NCBI GenBank assembly: GCA_964463145.1
Contig: CAYXBG010000098.1
Span: 1-5,945 of the forward strand
Reading direction: 5' to 3'
Source: CAYXBG01 sp964463145
GTDB taxonomy: Bacteria; Acidobacteriota; UBA6911; RPQK01; CBDAPI01
Length of the DNA: 5,945 nt
Shown: positions 1 through 4,318 of the stretch, one piece after another
How positions within the stretch are numbered: position 1 is the stretch's first letter
How the letters are laid out: each line of letters begins with the position of its first letter
Notes under the pieces: generated by a model
Told to the model about the DNA's origin: nothing
Database searches by the model: none
Seen by the model: only the letters and a program-made list of their open reading frames with translations
Position numbers and translations under genes: made by a program

Positions 1-57
1 TCTGGGTTGATTCCGCACGAGGTGAAAGTCGAATTCGTTGGAGAACCGGTGCTCTAG
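1..57 (+). CDS. 3' end of an unidentified CDS (partial)
   Basis: The first reading frame is open from base 1 to a TAG at 55-57 and would encode the last 18 residues of a protein, ending in HEVKVEFVGEPVL. Alternating charged and hydrophobic residues look like a real beta-rich C-terminus. I do not recognise the family and assign no function. A second plus frame (base 3 to the TAA at 120-122) and one minus frame are also open here, so the choice of frame is a judgement. If correct, the upstream gene ends about 170 bases before the sulfur-carrier gene. Confidence 0.4.
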   Translation, partial: SGLIPHEVKVEFVGEPVL

Positions 58-87
58 ATATTTGGACTGAAAGGTCGATGCAACCAG

Positions 88-123
88 CTTTTAAAAGAAA
101 GCAGCTTTCTAGGATTTTATAAT
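88..123 (+). promoter_or_regulatory. Stacked palindromes next to a TATAAT box
   Basis: A perfect 10-base palindrome CTTTTAAAAG (88-97) is followed by a perfect dyad AGAAAGC-A-GCTTTCT (96-110) and then a consensus -10 hexamer TATAAT (118-123). There is no convincing -35 box 16-18 bases upstream; the dyad sits where it would be. It could be an operator over a regulated promoter for the cysO-moeZ pair. Alternatively, the dyad folds as a 6-bp hairpin with a CAG loop followed by AGGATTTTAT and is a weak terminator for the upstream gene. The bases are certain; the role is inference. Confidence 0.25.
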
Positions 124-142
124 GAATGGACAAGGTGATTAA

Positions 143-180
143 ACTCGAGACTGTCCGGCTCATCTTGTCGTATACTCGAG
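143..180 (+). promoter_or_regulatory. Paired ACTCGAG sites with a -10-like box upstream of cysO
   Basis: ACTCGAG occurs at 143-149 and again at 174-180, 31 bases apart start to start, which is close to three helical turns. Each copy contains the palindrome CTCGAG. The second copy overlaps a -10-like hexamer TATACT (171-176). No good -35 box lies 17 bases upstream, so any promoter here would probably depend on an activator. Transcription from it would start near 183 and leave a leader of about 45 bases. No regulator is identified. Confidence 0.25.
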
Positions 181-226
181 GGCCGAGCATTCATCCGGGA
201 CATGTTTATTTCTGAAAGAGAGAAGA

Positions 227-508
227 ATGATGGCTACAGTTTTTATACCCACTCCCTTGAGACAATTTGTTGACGGTCAGGATGCCGTCCATGCGGATGG
301 AGCTACCGTCGATGAGGTGTTAGTCTCACTGGTAGAGCACCACACTGCTCTCAAGAATCAACTGTTTGATGACCAGGATCGGCTGCGCCGATTTGTAAAC
401 ATTTATCTGAACGATGAGGACATCCGCTACCTGCAAAGGGGTGATACTACGGTTCAGGACGCTGATGAAGTTAGTATCGTTCCGGCCATAGCCGGGGGGC
501 ACTACTAG
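227..508 (+). CDS. cysO: CysO/MoaD/ThiS-family sulfur carrier protein
   Basis: A 93-residue ubiquitin-fold sulfur carrier. Such proteins are adenylated at a C-terminal Gly-Gly by an E1-like enzyme and converted to a thiocarboxylate that donates sulfide for cysteine, molybdopterin or thiamine synthesis in the cytoplasm. The sequence is closest to mycobacterial CysO: FIPTPLRQF near the N-terminus, RFVNIYLNDEDIR at about 55-67, and VPAIAGG at 85-91. The odd feature is His92-Tyr93 after Gly90-Gly91; the mature donor needs a free terminal glycine, so a processing protease may be required. Tandem ATGs at 227 and 230 are both possible starts, with a purine-rich GAGAG at 218-222 before them. The TAG at 506-508 overlaps the GTG of the next gene, a partner adenylyltransferase, which supports the assignment. 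Family assignment is firm. Whether the product is cysteine (CysO) or molybdopterin (MoaD) is not settled by sequence. Confidence 0.88.
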   Translation: MMATVFIPTPLRQFVDGQDAVHADGATVDEVLVSLVEHHTALKNQLFDDQDRLRRFVNIYLNDEDIRYLQRGDTTVQDADEVSIVPAIAGGHY

Positions 509-1665
509 TGGCGGAGGGAGAGGACGGTCATCTAACACCGGAAGAAGCACAGCGTTACAGTCGACATTTGATACTGCCTGAAGTCGGCATAACTGGACAG
601 GAAAAATTAAAGCAATCCAGTGTGCTCTGTGTGGGGGCAGGGGGGCTTGGATCTCCCTTGTGTCTATATTTGGCTGCTGCGGGTGTGGGGCGATTAGGGA
701 TTGTTGATTTCGACGAAGTAGATATAACTAACTTGCAACGCCAGATTCTTCATAGTACCGCCGACGTGGGTCGGCCCAAATTAGAATCGGCCAAGGAGAC
801 CTTGGAAGCTCTCAATCCCCATATCGATATCGTGCCTCACGGGGTCCGTCTGACTTCTCAAAATGCCCTGGAACTTTTTCGTGATTATGATGTCATCGCC
901 GATGGGACAGATAACTTTGCTACACGCTATTTAGTGAATGACGCATGCATACTCAGTGGGAAACCCAATGCTTATGGGAGTATTTTCCGTTTTGAGGGAC
1001 AGGCATCCGTTTTTGGTATACCTGAAGGGCCTTGCTATCGATGTCTTTATCCTGAACCACCACCACCTGGCCTAGTGCCTTCCTGTGCTGAGGGGGGAGT
1101 GCTAGGTGTCCTGCCCGGTTTGGTAGGCACAGTCCAGGCTACTGAGGTTATCAAACTTCTGCTGGGAGAGGGGAAGCCTCTAGTCGGAAGACTCATGCTT
1201 TTTGATGCGCTTGAAATGCGTTTTAGGGAGGTCCGATTGCGCCGAGATCCCAGTTGTCCTATCTGTGGGGATTCTCCGACCATTCATGAGCTTATTGATT
1301 ACGATCAGTTCTGCGGGGTCGCCCCAGCAGTCGAAGAACCCGAAGAAATTGGGGAAATTACTGTCCAGGAACTCAAAGAAGAGCAGGATGCAGGTCGTGA
1401 CATCCTCGTTTTGGATGTCCGTAATCCCTACGAACTGGACATTTGTCGACTAGAAGGGTCTTATCTTATTCCCTTGGGGGAATTAATGGAGCGTGTTGCT
1501 GAGCTTAACCCCAACCAGGATATTGTAGTCCACTGCAAGTCTGGCGCTCGAAGTGCTGAGGCGATCCGCCGTTTAAAAACCAGAGGGTTCGTCAAGTTGA
1601 GGAATCTTACGGGAGGAATCCTGGCCTGGGCGGACCAAATTGATCCGGCTATGCCGAAATACTAA
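508..1665 (+). CDS. moeZ: MoeZ-type adenylyltransferase/sulfurtransferase (ThiF/MoeB + rhodanese)
   Basis: A 385-residue two-domain enzyme that adenylates the C-terminal glycine of a sulfur carrier with ATP and then transfers sulfur to it, as in MoeZ and MOCS3. The ThiF/MoeB domain (about 10-255) shows the nucleotide loop GAGGLGSP (43-50), Arg19, NLQRQ with Arg78, Lys91 and DGTDN with Asp135, matching the ATP-site residues of MoeB. Zinc-binding Cys pairs are CYRC (176/179) and CPIC (250/253). Cys193 in PSCAEGG corresponds to the MOCS3 cysteine implicated in thioester/disulfide chemistry. The rhodanese domain (about 283-378) is intact, with active-site loop HCKSGAR and persulfide Cys343. GTG at 508 is the first start codon available in this frame, where a TAG at 472-474 closes the upstream reading. 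It overlaps the cysO stop as TAGTG, indicating translational coupling. The end overlaps the convergent mocA-like gene. Its main substrate is probably the adjacent carrier; it may also serve MoaD. Confidence 0.93.
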   Translation: MAEGEDGHLTPEEAQRYSRHLILPEVGITGQEKLKQSSVLCVGAGGLGSPLCLYLAAAGVGRLGIVDFDEVDITNLQRQILHSTADVGRPKLESAKETLEALNPHIDIVPHGVRLTSQNALELFRDYDVIADGTDNFATRYLVNDACILSGKPNAYGSIFRFEGQASVFGIPEGPCYRCLYPEPPPPGLVPSCAEGGVLGVLPGLVGTVQATEVIKLLLGEGKPLVGRLMLFDALEMRFREVRLRRDPSCPICGDSPTIHELIDYDQFCGVAPAVEEPEEIGEITVQELKEEQDAGRDILVLDVRNPYELDICRLEGSYLIPLGELMERVAELNPNQDIVVHCKSGARSAEAIRRLKTRGFVKLRNLTGGILAWADQIDPAMPKY

Positions 1666-2293
1666 CTGTTGGTCTTGTTTTGGAGGCACATCCGATCCAG
1701 CGCCAGCGCAAGAGGTCTTTGGGTGTATTTAGGTTGGCATGAATCCCCGGGTCATCTACCCGCACTTTGAAAATTCTCTCCGGGTGTGAACGTGTGATTG
1801 ATCTAGCCCCTATTGCCAGGGGTGCCCTGTCTAGATCTCGAAAGAGGCGCTGAGGGAACAGTACAGGATGCCCCCGCCGACCTCGATATTCTGGAACAAT
1901 GATTCGACTAGGTACACGCCGGTGTTGTGCTCTCAGAATTTCCAAAGTATCTGGACGGACCAGTGGGTGATCAACTGCTTGTACTAAGACTCCTGATACA
2001 GTACCGAGGGTGCGCAAAGCCAATTGAATGCTGAATAGGGGCCCTTTTTCTTGATTTGTGTTTACGACTAAGCAGGACTCAGGTATTTGTGGTAATCGAA
2101 TATTCGAATGTTCGGCTACCACAAGGCGAACACAAAAATTGCATTCAAGGTGATATTTAATAAGGTGCTGAAGAGCAGTCTCACCGGTGGATAGGATTAG
2201 ATTCGTTTTAGGAGAGCCCATACGGGAAGAACGGCCGGCTGCCAGAATGATTGATCCTAACCGGTTTCTTCTAGTCGGTTGGTTGAGTTTCAT
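1649..2293 (-). CDS. mocA: MobA/MocA-like molybdopterin nucleotidyltransferase
   Basis: A 214-residue NTP_transf_3 (MobA-like) protein, expected to transfer CMP or GMP to molybdopterin for molybdoenzymes. From the chosen start, the signature LAAGRSSRMGSPK spans 17-29, a metal-binding Asp lies in VDHP at 108, the GHPVLF motif is at 141-146, and the terminal NLNTPKDL is at 187-194. LAAG rather than LAGG in the first motif favours the CTP-using MocA branch over GTP-using MobA; related sugar-phosphate nucleotidyltransferases are less likely. The start is the ATG at 2293-2291 because GGAG lies 7 bases before it and the family normally begins shortly before ILAAG. The frame extends to a TTG at 2356 and ATGs at 2350 and 2347, without good ribosome sites and adding an atypical N-terminus. 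A weak minus-strand promoter (TTGAAA at 2388-2383, 17-base spacer, TATCCA at 2365-2360) could drive it. No molybdoenzyme gene is in the window, so the substrate nucleotide is inferred. Confidence 0.8.
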   Translation of the reverse strand: MKLNQPTRRNRLGSIILAAGRSSRMGSPKTNLILSTGETALQHLIKYHLECNFCVRLVVAEHSNIRLPQIPESCLVVNTNQEKGPLFSIQLALRTLGTVSGVLVQAVDHPLVRPDTLEILRAQHRRVPSRIIVPEYRGRRGHPVLFPQRLFRDLDRAPLAIGARSITRSHPERIFKVRVDDPGIHANLNTPKDLLRWRWIGCASKTRPTVSISA

Positions 2294-2300
2294 CCTATAT

Positions 2301-2304
2301 CTCC
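2301..2304 (-). promoter_or_regulatory. Ribosome binding site deciding the mocA start
   Basis: On the minus strand GGAG lies 7 bases before the ATG at 2293-2291. The longer in-frame starts at 2356, 2350 and 2347 have no comparable site, so this favours the 214-residue product. Confidence 0.65.
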
Positions 2305-2401
2305 AGCTGTAATTACTTTTCTGGGATCTATTTTCTTGAAAGTGCATCATTAGCAACCGTGGATATGGACGACACTACTCTTTTTCAATAAGAGGGACCG
2401 C

Positions 2402-2433
2402 TTGAAACACGAAAACGTGCAGACTGATATAAT
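2402..2433 (+). promoter_or_regulatory. Extended -10 promoter for iscA with a dyad in its spacer
   Basis: TTGAAA (2402-2407) and a perfect TATAAT (2428-2433) preceded by TG plus one base (TG at 2425-2426) form an extended -10, sigma-70-type promoter. The spacer is 20 bases, longer than the usual 17. It carries a perfect dyad CACG-AAAA-CGTG (2408-2419). Start of transcription would fall near 2440, about 36 bases before the iscA ATG. The promoter call rests on the box matches. Regulation through the dyad is inference. Confidence 0.6.
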
Positions 2434-2475
2434 AACCTCTCGGAGCGGGTAGAAGTAGAGTCGGTGGAACAAAAG

Positions 2476-2802
2476 ATGGTAGTAACGATTACTGAACGTG
2501 CTGCGGAAAAGATCAAGCTAGGGCTGAAAAGGGAAGGTGTTCCTGAGGGAGGATTGCGTCTTGGAGTTAAAGGTGGCGGGTGCTCGGGGCTCAGTTATGT
2601 CATACGTTTTGAGGAGCAGAGCAATCCTGGCGACAAAGTAATCCAGGTTCACGACACGCAAGTATTTGTTGACTTGAAAAGTTCCCTTTATTTGAAGGGA
2701 ATGACATTGGATTGGCAAGGCGACATGCTCCAGCAGGGTTTCACTTTTCTTAATCCTAATGCTTCAAAAACTTGTAGTTGCGGACAGTCCTTCATTGTCT
2801 AA
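2476..2802 (+). CDS. iscA: A-type iron-sulfur cluster carrier (IscA/SufA/HesB family)
   Basis: A 108-residue HesB/IscA protein that binds iron or a [2Fe-2S]/[4Fe-4S] cluster and passes it to apoproteins in the cytoplasm. The three ligand cysteines are present: Cys36 in GGGCSG, and Cys100 and Cys102 in TCSCGQSF, matching the C-x63-C-x-C spacing of E. coli IscA. The core GLRLGVKGGGCSGLSY and the tail FLNPNASKTC are typical. The ATG at 2476 is preferred: GGTGGA lies 7 bases upstream and the length equals that of the family. A GTG at 2464 would add four residues (VEQK) and cannot be excluded. The gene stands alone, with no iscS, iscU or suf gene nearby, so it is better seen as a stand-alone carrier (ErpA-like role) than part of an isc operon. 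The exact subfamily (IscA, SufA or ErpA) is not resolved. Confidence 0.9.
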   Translation: MVVTITERAAEKIKLGLKREGVPEGGLRLGVKGGGCSGLSYVIRFEEQSNPGDKVIQVHDTQVFVDLKSSLYLKGMTLDWQGDMLQQGFTFLNPNASKTCSCGQSFIV

Positions 2803-2931
2803 AGGTTAGCTCCGAAAGTTTCTACCGGTTTTTCCAAAGAGGTGAATCTCTTGCCCGTAGTCTGGGTTTTTATTCAGATTTGAGAGAGTTCACTTCTAAG
2901 GAGCATAGAGACAATCTGGATCTTGTTGGAT

Positions 2932-3297
2932 CTAGCGATCTCTGCTTCGGGTAAGCACTACAGAGACGTGATCGATCGTGTTTTTCATATCTTGCGGAAA
3001 TTTGCGAGCCTCTACGTTAACCCTCTCAACCTTGGGGTCGGAAAGTGCAATACGGCAAACGTGTTCCGCGGCGCTTTCTAGTAGTGAATAGGAAGTTGTC
3101 TCGATGCCAGTTTGAATGGATGACGTAAGAGAGGCGTAGTCAACGGTCATTTCAAGAGCATCGCTATTGGAAGCTGGTTCCAGAGTGAGTTCTAATGAAA
3201 CATCGATCTCAATTGGTTGAGGGTTTTCTCTCTCGCTTTCAAGAACTCCCAGCCGGACATTACAGAGGATATTCTTGATAATAATTTGGTCGAGCAA
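2932..3297 (-). CDS. folB: Dihydroneopterin aldolase
   Basis: A 121-residue FolB protein. The enzyme cleaves 7,8-dihydroneopterin to 6-hydroxymethyl-7,8-dihydropterin and glycolaldehyde in folate synthesis, usually as a cytoplasmic octamer. Expected residues are in place: Glu22 in GVLESERENPQ, Tyr54 in TVDYA, Glu74 in SYSLLESAAEHV, and Lys99 in VEARKF, corresponding to catalytic/pterin-binding Glu22, Tyr54, Glu74 and Lys100 of the S. aureus enzyme. The stretch after the lysine reads FPQDMKNTIDHVSV instead of the common P-x-API-type segment, a modest deviation. The start is a TTG: the N-terminus LDQIIIKNI begins exactly where family members begin, GGAG lies 9 bases upstream, and no ATG or GTG fits. 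The gene is alone on this strand and no folP, folK or folE is adjacent. FolX-type epimerase or a related pterin activity is the main alternative. Confidence 0.87.
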   Translation of the reverse strand: MLDQIIIKNILCNVRLGVLESERENPQPIEIDVSLELTLEPASNSDALEMTVDYASLTSSIQTGIETTSYSLLESAAEHVCRIALSDPKVERVNVEARKFPQDMKNTIDHVSVVLTRSRDR

Positions 3298-3306
3298 TGC
3301 AGATGT

Positions 3307-3310
3307 CTCC
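3307..3310 (-). promoter_or_regulatory. Ribosome binding site supporting the folB TTG start
   Basis: GGAG on the minus strand lies 9 bases before the TTG at 3297-3295. With no ATG or GTG near the expected N-terminus, this supports the unusual start codon. Confidence 0.55.
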
Positions 3311-3327
3311 GAGTGCAGATTGTGTAG

Positions 3328-3355
3328 CGTATACGTAAAAACCAGATCGTATCTG
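3328..3355 (-). promoter_or_regulatory. Two small palindromes upstream of folB
   Basis: CGTATACG (3328-3335) is a perfect 8-base palindrome. CAGAT-CGT-ATCTG (3343-3355) is a perfect 5-bp inverted repeat with a 3-base centre. Both lie within 60 bases of the folB start, where its promoter should be. On the minus strand the second dyad contains TACGAT, a 4/6 match to a -10 box. They may be operator sites for folB or for the divergent gene at 3537, but short dyads arise by chance and no regulator is recognised. The rest of the 3298-3536 gap holds no RNA gene that I can see. Confidence 0.2.
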
Positions 3356-3487
3356 AGTTAGTTTAGTCTACCTAGGAATTGTGCTCCCTCCTAATAGGGG
3401 AATAGAGTTGCCCGTTAGAGTTGAGGAGTATTTGTGCCAGTTCGAGGAATCCTTGATTTGAAAATATAGTTGAAGAGCCCACGACCG

Positions 3488-3516
3488 TTTTACTGGTATG
3501 ACAAAAGAGGTATATT
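3488..3516 (+). promoter_or_regulatory. Candidate sigma-70 promoter for the UPF0173 gene
   Basis: TTTACT (3488-3493, 4/6 to TTGACA) and TATATT (3511-3516, 5/6 to TATAAT) are separated by exactly 17 bases. Transcription would start around 3523, right at the ribosome site GAGGAG (3523-3528), giving a leader of only about 14 bases. That is short but workable. A weaker alternative -10 is TATAGT at 3465-3470, with no good -35. Confidence 0.4.
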
Positions 3517-3536
3517 CTCATTGAGGAGAGGTCGCA

Positions 3537-4253
3537 ATGAGTCGCAACGATGTAGAGATCAAATATCTAGGTCACGGTACATTTCTTTTCCGTTCTGTAG
3601 CCGGAAGCAATGTCCTAGTAGATCCTTGGATAAAAGAGAACCCATCCTGTCCGGTTGAGGAAAAGAATATCTCTTCGCTGGATCTAATGCTGATCACTCA
3701 TGGACATTTTGACCATGTTTCCGACGCGGTCGATTTAGCGGAGCGCCATGAACCACAGGTGGCATGTATTTTCGAACTTGGGCAATGGTTGGAATCTAAG
3801 GGTGTGGTTAATATCTCAGCTATGAACAAAGGTGGTTCTATTCTTTACAAGAATATTAGTGTAACTATGGTGGACGCACGTCATAGCAGTGGGTTCGTTG
3901 AAGATGATCAGATTGTTTACATGGGGGAGGCGGCAGGTTTTGTGATCGAGTTCGAGAATGGGTTTCGTGTCTACCATGCAGGCGATACTGCTGTTTTTGG
4001 AGATATGAAGCTCATCGGTGAGCTCTATCAACCTGATCTCGCAATACTTCCAATCGGAGATGTTTTTACGATGGGTCCTAAGGAAGCTGCGATGGCAGTC
4101 AAGCTCCTGGGAGTCCCCAAAATAATTCCCGGGCACTTTGCGACCTTTCCCCTCTTGACTGGCACTCCATCCGAGTTAAGGAAGCTGTTGCCTGAAACGG
4201 TAAGCCTGATCCAAATGGAACCGGGCCAATCGATATCTCAAGGTGATCTTTGA
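3537..4253 (+). CDS. UPF0173-family metal-dependent hydrolase (metallo-beta-lactamase fold)
   Basis: A 238-residue cytoplasmic MBL-fold protein of the UPF0173 type; no signal peptide or membrane segment is seen. The N-terminus VEIKYLGHGTFLF and the VLVDPWI strand (26-32) are typical. Metal-binding residues are His55, His57, Asp59 and His60 in THGHFDH, His116 in DARHSS, Asp150 in HAGDT, and His200 in IPGHF, so a dinuclear metal site appears complete. The natural substrate of this family is not established, so only hydrolase can be claimed. The ATG at 3537 has a strong GAGGAG ribosome site 8 bases upstream. A 9/10-identical 10-base tandem repeat (3531-3550) straddles the start codon. The folate-binding gene ygfZ follows on the same strand with a 65-base gap and could be cotranscribed, though a hairpin lies between them. 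Confidence 0.87.
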   Translation: MSRNDVEIKYLGHGTFLFRSVAGSNVLVDPWIKENPSCPVEEKNISSLDLMLITHGHFDHVSDAVDLAERHEPQVACIFELGQWLESKGVVNISAMNKGGSILYKNISVTMVDARHSSGFVEDDQIVYMGEAAGFVIEFENGFRVYHAGDTAVFGDMKLIGELYQPDLAILPIGDVFTMGPKEAAMAVKLLGVPKIIPGHFATFPLLTGTPSELRKLLPETVSLIQMEPGQSISQGDL

Positions 4254-4260
4254 TCCTGAT

Positions 4261-4285
4261 GTTCCTTTATCCTAACCGTAGGAAC
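4261..4285 (+). repeat. Inverted repeat between the UPF0173 gene and ygfZ
   Basis: GTTCCT (4261-4266) and AGGAAC (4280-4285) form a perfect 6-bp stem with a 13-base loop. An inner alternative TCCT/AGGA stem uses 4270-4273 and 4280-4283. No T-run follows, so it is not a standard intrinsic terminator. It could be an RNA-processing or stability element, or chance. Confidence 0.3.
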
Positions 4286-4302
4286 TCTGTCGATCGTTAG
4301 TT

Positions 4303-4310
4303 GGAGAGGA
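4303..4310 (+). promoter_or_regulatory. Ribosome binding site deciding the ygfZ start
   Basis: GGAGAGGA sits 8 bases before the GTG at 4319. The earlier in-frame TTG at 4301 would place this purine-rich site inside the coding region, so the GTG is the likelier start. Confidence 0.7.
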
Positions 4311-4318
4311 AGTCGAGC

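Noticed and set aside
326..550. Antisense frame of 74 codons across cysO and the moeZ start
   Set aside because: Shadow of the conserved CysO reading frame; no supporting motif.
1047..1453. Open frames on both strands inside moeZ (1047-1283 minus, 1202-1453 plus)
   Set aside because: They lie within the conserved MoeZ zinc and rhodanese regions and have no ribosome site or recognisable domain.
2518..2718. Antisense frame of 66 codons inside iscA
   Set aside because: Shadow of the cysteine-containing IscA core; no independent support.
2835..2876. Terminator between iscA and folB
   Set aside because: AAGAG/CTCTT (2837-2852) has no T-run, and the CCC/GGG stem just before TTTTT is only three or four pairs. 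Neither is strong enough to call, although a terminator is expected here.
2918..2933. Direct repeat GGATCT at 10-base spacing next to the folB stop
   Set aside because: Only six bases, partly within the stop codon region, with no other sign of a mobile-element target site.
3386..3399. CCCT/AGGG inverted repeat in the folB/UPF0173 gap
   Set aside because: Four-base arms are too short, and no T-run, promoter or gene boundary is associated with it. The minus-strand AGGAGGG it contains has no start codon at a suitable distance.
3470..3658. Open frame of 62 codons overlapping the start of the UPF0173 gene
   Set aside because: It is out of frame with a well-supported gene, has no recognisable motif, and is rich in Arg, Ser and Lys as expected of an off-frame reading.
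3816..4136. Antisense frame of 106 codons inside the UPF0173 gene
   Set aside because: The opposite strand encodes conserved metal-site motifs throughout; the antisense product has no family features.
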